Positions 24,658 through 34,299 of a stretch of DNA of 34,612 bases are shown here, piece after piece (the stretch's first letter is position 1; each line of letters begins with the position of its first letter). Below the pieces are notes generated by a model. That model saw nothing but the letters and a program-made list of their open reading frames with translations, made no database searches and was not told where the DNA came from. The stretch comes from CAZQIC01 sp964593555. Lineage in GTDB: Bacteria; Bacteroidota; Bacteroidia; JAFLBG01. The translations under genes were made by a program, and so were the position numbers. The stretch covers positions 1 to 34,612 of the forward strand of contig CAZQIC010000040.1 in assembly GCA_964593555.1 (NCBI GenBank). Reading direction: 5' to 3'.

Positions 24658-26202
24658 CTACTTCTTCAGTGTTTTCTCTCTTATAACTGAAGAAAAAGAA
24701 TCGTTCTCAATTTTACTATCGAGCCAGGCTATAAAATCAAAATATGACAAGGCCCTGTGTTCGTATTCATCTTTTGTAACCTCTTCTAACTCCGCCTTAA
24801 GTTGTTTGAAGGCAGTGATCAATTGTTTTTGCGAAGAAGTTTTTGAAGAATTTTTTCTCAGAAAATTCAAAATAACTGTTTCGAATTTGTATAAGCGATC
24901 CCTCTTTAACAAATAACGATAAACCGATTTAATGGTGTACTCAAGTAAATCAAGTTTGCCCAATTCAAAATGAAGAATAATACTGAATATACGTGTGAAA
25001 CAATAGAGGTCGCTTCGAAGATCATCTTCAGTACGCTCGGGATCATTTAATATTCTATTTAAAAAGTGGTTGGACTTCTGGAATTGTCCATTCCCGAAAT
25101 AGGTATAAGCGATAAAATAATATAAAGTGAGCTGATTTTGTTTTATAAGATACTTTGGTGCGTAGTCTTCGAAACCTTCTTTTGTAAGTTTATTTATAAA
25201 CTCGGATCCCAGTTTAAAGTCTCCCGAATTAACATATAAGGTAAGTGACAAATACGCGTATGAATAATAAATGCGTGCTTTTAAACGATAAGTTTTTGGT
25301 GGAATAGATTTTATTTTTTCGATAGCAGCCAACGCTTCGTCGTCTTTGTCCAGGTCAATAAGGCATAAGGTGAGATTATGCAATATGGCCTGGTACATCA
25401 ATGGGAATTGTTTTATATGATCGGGACGCTCCTCAAATTGCAACAATTGTTTCTTTAGGTATTGGTGCCTTTTCCTTGAATCATTGCGGTTTAGCTGGTA
25501 AACAATATTCGATTGGTGATGATAAAAGTTTGCCAGGAATGGCGCCTCTTGTTCATTCTCAATTGGTGGAAGGGTTTGGATTATTTTTTGAAACGATTCT
25601 TTTTGTTTATGGCTCCTGGTAAACCCCTCTTTTTTTAATTTAAGAAAAAGTTCGGCAGAATATTTATTGAATTTATTTACTAACTGATCTTTTTCCAACG
25701 CACTTGAAATCTCCCTGAAGGCATTTTTTATATCCTGTTCAGTTGTACCAACATATGTTCTTGCACTCATGAGATCGATTTCCAGTTTTATTATTTCGGC
25801 GAGAAATAAAAAACGCTCGTATTTTTTAGCGAGCTCCTTGGCTCTATGTAAAATTTTCTCACACTGGTCAAACAATCCTTTTTCAAAAAGTATTTGGGAA
25901 TAATGAATGAAACGCATGAGCCTGGAGTCAATACTTTGTTTTGCATATAATACGTCCAGACTTTCCAGGATGAGTTCATACAAACGATTTTTTAGCAAAG
26001 GCAATTGTGTAATATACTTTTCAGTTTTCAGCAGCGCTTTTTCATCATATTCCTTTTGCTTTTCAATGGCATCGAAAAGCCGCACATAATGATTAGGGCC
26101 ATCGCTCTTGGTTCCGGAAGCATATAGTTTAAAATGCCATTTTTCCGACTTGCTTAGCGACTTTATGAAGATAAAAAGGTCTTTTGAACTCGATTTGGGC
26201 AT
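24658..26202 (-). CDS. TPR-like alpha-helical protein, copy C of three
   Basis: The protein has 514 residues with no signal peptide. N-terminal motif: DLFIFIKSLSKSEKWHFKL at about 8-26. Middle: YTYFGNGQFQKSNHFLNRILN near 370. C-terminus: FDFIAWLDSKIEN near 490. The C-terminal third shows the strongest match to copies A and B (IFSIILHFELG, RYLLKRDRLYKFETVIL). It is head-to-head with the SprB-repeat protein at 26360, 157 bp apart, and tail-to-tail with the T9SS protein ending at 24655. As in the other copies, no catalytic or DNA-binding motif is visible. The function is unknown. Confidence 0.85.
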   Translation of the reverse strand: MPKSSSKDLFIFIKSLSKSEKWHFKLYASGTKSDGPNHYVRLFDAIEKQKEYDEKALLKTEKYITQLPLLKNRLYELILESLDVLYAKQSIDSRLMRFIHYSQILFEKGLFDQCEKILHRAKELAKKYERFLFLAEIIKLEIDLMSARTYVGTTEQDIKNAFREISSALEKDQLVNKFNKYSAELFLKLKKEGFTRSHKQKESFQKIIQTLPPIENEQEAPFLANFYHHQSNIVYQLNRNDSRKRHQYLKKQLLQFEERPDHIKQFPLMYQAILHNLTLCLIDLDKDDEALAAIEKIKSIPPKTYRLKARIYYSYAYLSLTLYVNSGDFKLGSEFINKLTKEGFEDYAPKYLIKQNQLTLYYFIAYTYFGNGQFQKSNHFLNRILNDPERTEDDLRSDLYCFTRIFSIILHFELGKLDLLEYTIKSVYRYLLKRDRLYKFETVILNFLRKNSSKTSSQKQLITAFKQLKAELEEVTKDEYEHRALSYFDFIAWLDSKIENDSFSSVIREKTLKK

Positions 26203-26230
26203 GAAATTTATAAAAATGATCTATTTCATT

Positions 26231-26238
26231 CAAATATA
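26231..26238 (-). promoter_or_regulatory. Possible -7 promoter element for TPR-like copy C
   Basis: On the minus strand this reads TATATTTG, an exact match to TAnnTTTG, about 28 bases before the ATG at 26202. A matching -33 TTTG at 19-22 bases is not present. Confidence 0.4.
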
Positions 26239-26359
26239 TAATTAAAAGGACAGAAAAGAAAAACTAAGTCAAAAAAACACTTTTGGAATTGAAATAATAA
26301 AATAAACAAATTTACTTAATGGCTTCACAGTGGCCTATTTTAGGAGACATAAAGTAAAA

Positions 26360-29300
26360 ATGAACAGCATCCCTAAATATTCCGTGTTAGCCAGTGTGTT
26401 GGTTTTCCAACGGCTGGCTTTTCTTTTTTTATTGACTATTTCTTTTTCTTCTTTTTCACAAAAAAATTACAATCATAAAAACTGGTGGTATATGGGTCAG
26501 CAAGCCGGCCTGCATTTTCCCAATGGTGGCGGCGCTCAAGTAAGGGATTTAAACGGACAGATGACTTCTCATGAAGGCCAAGCCTCTATATCTGACAAAT
26601 CGGGTAATTTGTTGTTTTACTCTAACGGTGTTGAAACTTGGGATGCCAGCCATGCGTTAATGCTCACACAAAGTGGCTTAAGACATAAAGGCGGAACCGT
26701 ACATACCGCCCCGCAGGGTGTAAATATTATTTGCGACCCTGGTAACTGCAAACAATATTTTTTATTTCTTGGGGATGCCGGAAATAATGATTCTATTTTT
26801 TATTGTAAAGTAGATATGTCATTGCCCGGCAATGGTACAACGGCAAATCCTCTTGGGGATATAGTTGCCGGAACAAAAAATACTTTTTTAAGTGCCAACA
26901 AAGCAGAACATTTCACTGCTACCCATCATGCAAATGGAATAGACTGGTGGATCATTATCCCTGGTATTAACAGTTTTGATGTTTACCTTTTAACAGCCGC
27001 AGGAATAAATTCGGTGCCGGTTTATTCAGGCAATGGCGGTACATCTTATACTATTGCGTCAATAGCTGGCTCTACGAGGGCAAGCCACGATGGATCAAAA
27101 ATTGCTATAGCTAGCGGCGCAACTGACGCTTACCTATATAATTTTAATAATGCAACAGGGGTAATAAGCAACCAGGTTAATTTAGGGCCTTTTACTACTG
27201 GCATATATGGTCTGGAGTTTAGTCCGGACAGTAAAGTTTTATACTTTACTTCATCCTCACAAACCATATTCCAGTTTGATTTGTCTCTTGCTTCTGCTTC
27301 CATTCCCGGCTCTAAACTCGCCTTAGGCGCTACTAATTCAGCGCTTGTTGGTGGTATGCAGTTGGGCCCTAATGGGAAAATTTATTATGCGATGTTTTCT
27401 AGTTCAACACTGGGTGTGATAAACAACCCAAATGTAGTAGGGGTTGGATGTAACCATGTTCCTGGTGGGTATAATCTTTTCAGGAGTACCTATCACTTAC
27501 CCCAATTTTTTGAGCCGGCAGCAATACTTGCCGCATTTACACCAAGTAAAACAACGGCTTGCGTAGGAAGTACAATCAGCTTTAACAACACATCCCAATA
27601 TTCCAATTCTTACGAATGGTGGTTTGGAGATCCGGCTTCTGGTATTAATAATACATCAATTCTTCAGACCCCCTCACACACGTATGGCAGTACCGGTATT
27701 TATACTGTAACGTTGATTGCCGGCCAAGCCTGCCACTGTGAATTGGATACTATAACTCAAACTATTATTATTGTTCCTCCGCCTACAGCAACATTAACAG
27801 TAACAAATGCTACATGCGGAAATTCTAACGGGAGTATTACAGCTAATGTGAATGGAGGTACGCCTGGATATTCTTATTCCTGGTCGGCATCGGGTGCAAC
27901 AACTTTAACAGCATCGGGATTGTCCGGAGGTATTTATTCAGTTACTGTTACTGACAATGTTGGATGTATTCATACCTCAACAGCCAGCGTTACCCAGTCG
28001 CCATTACTTCAGGCATTTATACCAACTTACACAAACGTTGCATGCAACGGGTTTGCAACAGGAGCTGCCGGAGGAGCCGCACTGGGAGGAACACCGGGAT
28101 ATCTTTATCAATGGAGCAATGGCCAGACAACTGCTGTTTCAACAGGGCTGCAGGCAACAGGATATACTGTAACAATAACAGATGCTAATGCTTGCACAGC
28201 AAAGGCAAGCATTAGCATCACTCAACCAACATCACTCGCCGCATTTGTTCCGGCTCAAACAAATATTGCATGCAATGGTAATGCAACAGGCGGAGCCATG
28301 GCAACTGCTTTAGGTGGCACCGGTGGATACACTTATTTGTGGTCTAGTGTACCGATGCAAAACAATCAAACATCATCTGGTTTAAGTGCAGGAACATATT
28401 CGGTTATGGTTACTGATGCAAATGGATGCACTGCACAGACAACAGTGAGTATTACTGAACCGCCGGTACTTGTTTCAAATATTAATCAGCAAAATAATGT
28501 ATTGTGTAATGGAAACTCTACGGGATTAATTTCAGCAGTCGCGGCAGGTGGTGCAGGGGTATATACTTATTCATGGAATACAAACCCTTCACAAAATACA
28601 TCAGCAATAAGTAATCTTGCTGCGGGAACATATTCGCTTACTATTACTGATGGAAATGGATGTACCTTTCAAATTGGAACTAACATTACACAACCTACGT
28701 TATTAGCTACTACGAATGCTGCGGCAACACCTGCGCACTGCAGTCAGCCCGATGGTACGGCAACACTAAATGCTGGAGGAGGAAGCCCAAATTATAATTA
28801 TCAATGGAACAACGGGCAAACAAATGCTGTTGCAACAAACCTTGTTTCAGGAATATATTCGATCACTGTAACTGATGCAAATGGATGTACGGCTGTTACA
28901 GCAGTGAATGTTCCGAATAGCTCAGGAGTAAATGTGCAACTTTCGAATGTGCAACCGTCGTTGTGCTTTGCAAGCTGTGATGGGTTTGCTACTGCAGCAG
29001 GTAATGGAGGTAATGCACCGTATGTATATGCATGGAATACTGTTCCTGCACAAAATAATTCAATGGCAAGCGGATTGTGTGCAGGAGTTTATAATGTTAC
29101 TGTCACTGATGCAAATGGATGCACGGATACAATGAATATTGCCATCGCTCAGCCTCAACAAATAAACATAAATGTTTCTCAATCCCCGATCATTTGCATA
29201 GGCCAGTATGCTGCATTAACCGCAGGCGCAACAGGAGGTAGCCCCAACTATACCTTCGCCTGGCAGCCTGGCAATGTAAATGGATCGTCAATTAATGTTA

Positions 29301-30406
29301 ACCCGGTTATACCAACAACTTATTCCCTCGAGGTTACTGATGCAAATGGTTGCAGCGTAATGGCAACCTCCATTGTAAATGTACATACTGCTCTACAAGT
29401 TGTTGCGGCAATTCCTGCAGCAATATGTGCGGGAAGTAACGTACAACTTTCTGCCTTAGGCAATGGAGGAAATGGTAATTATAATTTTACCTGGTATCCG
29501 GGAGGAGTAACAGGAAATCAAACTATTGTTTCTCCGAATACAACAACAACTTATAGTGTAGTTGTTACAGATAATTGTGGTACTCCGGCGGATACTACTT
29601 TTGTTACAGTATTGGTGAATCAATTACCCGTTGTAAGTTTCACCGCGACAGACTCAGTTGGTTGTGAGCCATTGTGTTTACAATTATCAAACACTACACT
29701 TAATGCAGTTTCTTGCTCATGGAATTTAGGCGATGGCACAATTTCGAGTAGCAGCAATCCTGCGCATTGTTATTATAATTCTGGAGCATATTCTGTTTCA
29801 CTGACAGTAACTGATCAGAATAACTGCATTGCAACACTTGTAAAACCTAATTGGATAATCGTACATCCAAATCCTACTGCAGCATTTTCAATAAATCCAC
29901 AAACAACAACAATATTGAATCCCGCAATTCAGTTTTTTGATCAATCATTATTAGCAACCGCATGGTCCTGGAGTTTTGGAGATGTAGCTAATTCCGGTTC
30001 AGTGGTTCAGCATCCAACTTTTATATACAGCGATACGGGTGTTTATGCCGTTCAATTAATTGTTACAAATGAATTTGGTTGCACAGATACTGCACAAGAC
30101 CGGGTGAGAATTTTTGATGATAATACATTTTATACTCCTAATTCATTTACACCAAATGGTGATGGTAAGAATGACAATTTTTTACCAATGGCAATTGGAG
30201 TAGAAGTAGATGAATTTGAAATGTGGATCTATAATCGTTGGGGCGATCAGATATTTTATACAGATAATATAAAAGAAGGCTGGGATGGCAGGGCAAATAA
30301 TGGAAACTTTTCAGCACAACAGGATACATACGTTTGGAAAATAAATTCGAAAAACAATAAAGGACAATTGAGCCGTTACGTGGGCCATGTCAACCTGATA
30401 AGGTAG
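26360..30406 (+). CDS. Giant T9SS-secreted surface protein with SprB repeats
   Basis: The protein has 1348 residues. The ATG at 26360 is preferred over an in-frame GTG at 26330, since it gives a normal signal peptide (about 1-34, hydrophobic LAFLFLLTISFSSFSQ). A propeller-like region fills ~35-385 (WWYMGQQAGLHF, GNLLFYSNGVETWD, GPNGKIYYA), followed by a PKD domain (~395-470, EWWFGDPASG). Then six SprB-type repeats of ~77 residues (~475-935) each run from a CNG or CG motif through G.Y.Y.W to YSVTVTDANGC. Two Ig-like domains and two PKD domains (SWNLGDGT, SWSFGDVA) follow. The last ~85 residues are the type B sorting domain (YTPNSFTPNGDGKNDNF, YNRWGDQIF, HVNLIR). SprB repeats are known from the gliding adhesin of Flavobacterium. 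It is divergent from TPR-like copy C. Confidence 0.92.
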   Translation: MNSIPKYSVLASVLVFQRLAFLFLLTISFSSFSQKNYNHKNWWYMGQQAGLHFPNGGGAQVRDLNGQMTSHEGQASISDKSGNLLFYSNGVETWDASHALMLTQSGLRHKGGTVHTAPQGVNIICDPGNCKQYFLFLGDAGNNDSIFYCKVDMSLPGNGTTANPLGDIVAGTKNTFLSANKAEHFTATHHANGIDWWIIIPGINSFDVYLLTAAGINSVPVYSGNGGTSYTIASIAGSTRASHDGSKIAIASGATDAYLYNFNNATGVISNQVNLGPFTTGIYGLEFSPDSKVLYFTSSSQTIFQFDLSLASASIPGSKLALGATNSALVGGMQLGPNGKIYYAMFSSSTLGVINNPNVVGVGCNHVPGGYNLFRSTYHLPQFFEPAAILAAFTPSKTTACVGSTISFNNTSQYSNSYEWWFGDPASGINNTSILQTPSHTYGSTGIYTVTLIAGQACHCELDTITQTIIIVPPPTATLTVTNATCGNSNGSITANVNGGTPGYSYSWSASGATTLTASGLSGGIYSVTVTDNVGCIHTSTASVTQSPLLQAFIPTYTNVACNGFATGAAGGAALGGTPGYLYQWSNGQTTAVSTGLQATGYTVTITDANACTAKASISITQPTSLAAFVPAQTNIACNGNATGGAMATALGGTGGYTYLWSSVPMQNNQTSSGLSAGTYSVMVTDANGCTAQTTVSITEPPVLVSNINQQNNVLCNGNSTGLISAVAAGGAGVYTYSWNTNPSQNTSAISNLAAGTYSLTITDGNGCTFQIGTNITQPTLLATTNAAATPAHCSQPDGTATLNAGGGSPNYNYQWNNGQTNAVATNLVSGIYSITVTDANGCTAVTAVNVPNSSGVNVQLSNVQPSLCFASCDGFATAAGNGGNAPYVYAWNTVPAQNNSMASGLCAGVYNVTVTDANGCTDTMNIAIAQPQQININVSQSPIICIGQYAALTAGATGGSPNYTFAWQPGNVNGSSINVNPVIPTTYSLEVTDANGCSVMATSIVNVHTALQVVAAIPAAICAGSNVQLSALGNGGNGNYNFTWYPGGVTGNQTIVSPNTTTTYSVVVTDNCGTPADTTFVTVLVNQLPVVSFTATDSVGCEPLCLQLSNTTLNAVSCSWNLGDGTISSSSNPAHCYYNSGAYSVSLTVTDQNNCIATLVKPNWIIVHPNPTAAFSINPQTTTILNPAIQFFDQSLLATAWSWSFGDVANSGSVVQHPTFIYSDTGVYAVQLIVTNEFGCTDTAQDRVRIFDDNTFYTPNSFTPNGDGKNDNFLPMAIGVEVDEFEMWIYNRWGDQIFYTDNIKEGWDGRANNGNFSAQQDTYVWKINSKNNKGQLSRYVGHVNLIR
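27780..29170 (+). repeat. Tandem SprB-type coding repeats, period about 225-234 bp
   Basis: The coding motif for T-D-A-N-G-C or close variants begins at about 27953, 28181, 28415, 28649, 28874 and 29108 (spacings 228, 234, 234, 225, 234), with a related unit at 29339. GATGCAAATGG recurs almost unchanged at DNA level in several units. That makes the region prone to copy-number change by recombination. Confidence 0.8.
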
Positions 30407-30473
30407 TATTGAACATGAAATTTTGAGCATCAAACATCCTATGGCAATGGGGAGGAAGTAAAAAACAGGATAC

Positions 30474-30489
30474 GTTTGTATTTACAAAC
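30474..30489. promoter_or_regulatory. Palindrome upstream of the last T9SS gene
   Basis: GTTTGTA and TACAAAC form a perfect 7-bp inverted repeat around TT, 170 bases before the start at 30659 and 68 bases after the previous stop. It may be an operator, or a weak hairpin without a T tail. The rest of this 252-base gap shows nothing recognisable. Confidence 0.25.
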
Positions 30490-30658
30490 AATCGGCACAG
30501 GATTTTAAAACAATTGATATTTTTATTTGAAATGGTTTGTTACGTGCTTGCATAGATTAATGTCATTACATAATTTTATGTACAATCAATATTTATTCGG
30601 CTTACCGACAGGGGAATATTTCACTGATACGATAGGTGAATGCTCAACGAACAAACAA

Positions 30659-33600
30659 ATGAGCCACCTGCGTTTTATTCTAGTAATTACATTCACATTT
30701 ATATCCTTTCATACTTATTCGCAATATTGTATTCCCGTTGTAACGGGAACTGCAACGTCATGTGGTATTGCTAATATTACACTCGCCAACATAAATAACA
30801 ACAGTCCCGATAAGCAGGGCTATGTAGATTATACCAATATATCAACCATCGTTTATAAAGGTTTTACATATACCTTCAGTTCTTCTACTTTAAATACTTC
30901 ATTCCAGGACATAGGAGGTTGGGTCGACTGGAATAAGGATTTAGATTTTGCCGATGTTGGTGAAAAGATAATCGGCCCAAGTAAATATATGAATGGAAGC
31001 CCACATTTAGAAGGTGTTGTTATTCCATACACTGCCTTAACCGGAACAACCACCTTACGTATTGTTGCTGATTTTTATGGTAACGCAATTGACAGTTGCA
31101 CTACAACACAACCTTCGGGAGATATTGAAGATTATACTTTAATCATTCGTGATACTGTGATGGTTAATGCATCACAGCCTGTTTCGCCACAGTTTACTAA
31201 TCCTGCATTAAATAAGAAAGTATTGGCTATTGAAATTTTCTCATCCGATCCATCATTTACGTTGAATTCACTCACGTTCGCAACTACCGGAACATCCAAT
31301 TTAGGTTCCATAAGTAATGCAAAAGTTTTTTATTCGGGCAACACTTATAGTTTCAGCAACAATCAATACGGGACTACTTTTGCAGCTCCATCAGGTACAT
31401 TTACTATACCGGGGAATTTTATTCTGCAGCCCGGAATAAATTATTTTTGGCTTACCTATGATGTAAATGGAAATAATGGTGACATCATTGACGCAGAATT
31501 GACTAATATAGTTGTTGATGCTGTAGCTTATTTTCCTACTATATCTGCACCGGCTCCCTCATTAACCATTAAACCCAAGGTGTGTAACTACAAAACCAAA
31601 CGTAATAATATATGGCACTTTGGATATGGTGCAGGGCTTGACTTCAACGGAGGCGGTCCGGTGGCGCTTACAAATGGTGCTGCATATGCAATAGAGGGAA
31701 CGGCTTCAATTGCAGATAAAAATGGAAATTTACTTTTTTATACCGATGGAGATACTGCCTGGAATGCTGCACATATCCCTATGCCCAATGGAACCGGGTT
31801 AAAAGGAGGAGACAATACGTCTAACCAGGCCGCTTTAATAATTCCCCAACCGGATAATGATTCAATTTATTATTTGTTTTTGACGGGTGCAATTAATGAT
31901 ACAGGCATGTATTATTGCATTATTGACATGAGTAGAAACGGAGGATTTGGAGATGTGATTGTAAAAAATATTTTAATGATGTATTCCTCTACTGAAAAGC
32001 AGAATGCAACGCCTCATGCCAATAAAAGAGATGTTTGGGCATTGTTCCATGAACTAAACACAAGTAATTATCTTTCGTACTTAATAACACCTACTGATAT
32101 TGTAGAACCGGTAATTAGTTCAATAGGTGCCATACCCATAATGGGGGGCCTTGGCGGACAAATTAAATTCTCGCCAGATGGAAGTAAAGTGGCGTCTGCG
32201 GTGTACGGCAGTTTTACAATACCGAATAGCGCTTATGTTGAAGTGCTTGATTTTTCAAGTAGCACCGGCATCCTCACCAATGCAAAAACAATTCTTTATT
32301 CGGGGGCAACTGGTTATCCTTATGGTATTGAGTTTTCACCCAATAGTAATTTATTTTATGTAGGTACACATGGCAATAGTGAATTAGCGCAATTTGATGC
32401 TACCCTAAACAGTGCTGCATTAATTGCTGGCAGTAAAACGCTTTTAACTAATGCTATGTTTGGGTCTTTACAACTTGCTCCGGATGGTAAAATATATGTT
32501 GCCGGTGGTTTCCAACCTTTTGCAAGTGTCATTAATAATCCAAACACTGTTGGCGCTGGCTGCGGACTTAGCCCCAATGGCGTTAACCTCAATGGCAGAC
32601 GTGGCTTTTATGGCTTAGCAAACTGTTTTTATCAGGCTGCCCCACCTATGGCCACTGCGATTGCATCGGATAGCACTATTTGTCCGGGGAACTCGGTAAC
32701 ACTTACGGGTGGCAATCCGGCACTAACGTACAATTGGCTTCCAGATAATTCATTAAGTAGTACAACATCTACAGTGGTAAACACATCTCCTACAAATACT
32801 ACTACTTATCGGTTTGTTGTATCTAATACCGGCTCTTGCCCGGATTCAGCAGTAGTTACAGTAACTGTATTTCCTACTCCCAATATTATATTCTCCGGAC
32901 AAAATCCCATATGTGCCGGGCAATCATCCAACATTACTGCGGCCGGAGCGGCAAATTATGTATGGTCACCCGGCTCAGGTATAAGCGCTACCACTGGCTC
33001 GGTGGTTACTGTTTTTAATTCTGCCACATATACTATTATAGCAACAGACACGAATAGTTGTACTATGGAAGAAACATATACATTTAGCATTAATGCATTA
33101 CCTCTTATTGTTGTTAGCGGCGACAGTTCTGTTTGTTCGGGTGTCGGGGCTACAATAACGGCTAACGGTGGCAATACATATACTTGGCAACCTTCAACAG
33201 GATTAACCAGCACTACCTCATCAGTTGTTACTGCTACACCAACAAGTCATACAACGTATACTGTAATAGGAACGGATGGAAATAGTTGCAGCAACTCAGC
33301 TGTTTTTTCATTAACAATAAGCAGTTCTCCACAAGTTATCATTGGCGGAAACGCTTCTTTGTGCGCAGGAGGAGCAACATCACTTTCTGCAAGCGGAGCA
33401 AATGCTTATAACTGGGCGCCATCAACAGGAATAAACTCAACAACCGGTCAAACGGTAATCGCCTCTCCAGGTACAACAACTTCCTATACTGTTATTGGTG
33501 CGGATAGTAATGGTTGTGCGGATTCTGCGATTATACTTATAACTGTAGATAGTATACCTGTAGCAATAGCGGGGCCAAATGATACAATATGCCCGGGAGA

Positions 33601-34276
33601 AATGATAGCATTAACGGCAAGTGGAGGCAATACTTATCTGTGGAATACAGGATCAAGTAGCACAAGTATAAATATATTACCAACATCCATTAGCAACTAC
33701 TCTGTGGTAGTGAGTAATGGAAATTGCTCCGACAGCGCTTATGTAACGGTATCCGTTAATCCTTTGCCGGGCCTTTCTGTAAGAGCCGATACTACAATTG
33801 CGCCTGGTGCATGGGTTATACTTACTGCTATTGGAAGTGGAACTTACACCTGGTTTCCTGCTTCCGGGTTAAGTTGTATTACCTGTAGCAGTCCGATTGC
33901 TTCTCCTTCTGTCACTACAAAATATTACATCACTCTGACAGATGTCAATGGTTGCAGTGTTATGGATTCCATACTTGTTACTGTAGAATTATTATGCAAT
34001 GAGTTATTTATACCCAACGTTTTTTCTCCTAACAATGACGGACAAAATGATGTCGTGAAAATTTACGGAAGCTCTGCTATAACTAATGTAGTTTTCTCCA
34101 TTTACAACCGCTGGGGTGAAAAAGTATTTGAAACAACAGGTGCTAATGATGTGTGGGATGGAATGCATAAAAACAAGTTATCTGACCCGGCAGTATATAT
34201 CTACATTCTACATGCTGTATGTATTGTCGATGGATCGGAAGTTTACCAGAAAGGAAATATATCCCTGTTGCGTTAA
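30659..34276 (+). CDS. Giant T9SS-secreted surface protein, paralog of the one at 20903
   Basis: The protein has 1205 residues. The ATG at 30659 opens a clear signal peptide (MSHLRFILVITFTFISFHTYSQ). In-frame starts further up add 44 residues with no family likeness. Domain order repeats that of the 20903 protein: GEVED at ~22-160 (WVDWNKDLDFADVGE, TTTLRIVADF, GDIEDYTLII); the BNR-neuraminidase-type N-terminal region at ~165-300 (LQPGINYFWLTYDVNG); and a propeller-like region at ~310-665 (WHFGYGAGLDF, GNLLFYTDGDTAWN, APDGKIYVAG). About six Ig-like domains follow (~670-1115, STTGS and TTYTVIGTD motifs), the last with the SGLSCITC motif shared with the 20903 protein. The type B sorting domain closes it (FIPNVFSPNNDGQND, YNRWGEKVFET, GNISLLR). 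No PKD domain is seen. It lies in tandem with the SprB-repeat gene and may be transcribed separately. Confidence 0.9.
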   Translation: MSHLRFILVITFTFISFHTYSQYCIPVVTGTATSCGIANITLANINNNSPDKQGYVDYTNISTIVYKGFTYTFSSSTLNTSFQDIGGWVDWNKDLDFADVGEKIIGPSKYMNGSPHLEGVVIPYTALTGTTTLRIVADFYGNAIDSCTTTQPSGDIEDYTLIIRDTVMVNASQPVSPQFTNPALNKKVLAIEIFSSDPSFTLNSLTFATTGTSNLGSISNAKVFYSGNTYSFSNNQYGTTFAAPSGTFTIPGNFILQPGINYFWLTYDVNGNNGDIIDAELTNIVVDAVAYFPTISAPAPSLTIKPKVCNYKTKRNNIWHFGYGAGLDFNGGGPVALTNGAAYAIEGTASIADKNGNLLFYTDGDTAWNAAHIPMPNGTGLKGGDNTSNQAALIIPQPDNDSIYYLFLTGAINDTGMYYCIIDMSRNGGFGDVIVKNILMMYSSTEKQNATPHANKRDVWALFHELNTSNYLSYLITPTDIVEPVISSIGAIPIMGGLGGQIKFSPDGSKVASAVYGSFTIPNSAYVEVLDFSSSTGILTNAKTILYSGATGYPYGIEFSPNSNLFYVGTHGNSELAQFDATLNSAALIAGSKTLLTNAMFGSLQLAPDGKIYVAGGFQPFASVINNPNTVGAGCGLSPNGVNLNGRRGFYGLANCFYQAAPPMATAIASDSTICPGNSVTLTGGNPALTYNWLPDNSLSSTTSTVVNTSPTNTTTYRFVVSNTGSCPDSAVVTVTVFPTPNIIFSGQNPICAGQSSNITAAGAANYVWSPGSGISATTGSVVTVFNSATYTIIATDTNSCTMEETYTFSINALPLIVVSGDSSVCSGVGATITANGGNTYTWQPSTGLTSTTSSVVTATPTSHTTYTVIGTDGNSCSNSAVFSLTISSSPQVIIGGNASLCAGGATSLSASGANAYNWAPSTGINSTTGQTVIASPGTTTSYTVIGADSNGCADSAIILITVDSIPVAIAGPNDTICPGEMIALTASGGNTYLWNTGSSSTSINILPTSISNYSVVVSNGNCSDSAYVTVSVNPLPGLSVRADTTIAPGAWVILTAIGSGTYTWFPASGLSCITCSSPIASPSVTTKYYITLTDVNGCSVMDSILVTVELLCNELFIPNVFSPNNDGQNDVVKIYGSSAITNVVFSIYNRWGEKVFETTGANDVWDGMHKNKLSDPAVYIYILHAVCIVDGSEVYQKGNISLLR

Positions 34277-34299
34277 ATTATAGGGCCAAATTTACACGC

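Noticed and set aside
2081..26271. TTGACTTA shared by two of the three divergent intergenic regions (2081-2088 plus strand, 26264-26271 minus strand)
   Set aside because: A shared 8-mer between two gaps of this size is expected by chance, and the third region lacks it, so it is not offered as a common operator.
26330..26359. GTG start adding ten residues to the SprB-repeat protein
   Set aside because: The added residues are basic and unlike a signal peptide start, and the ATG at 26360 fits better.
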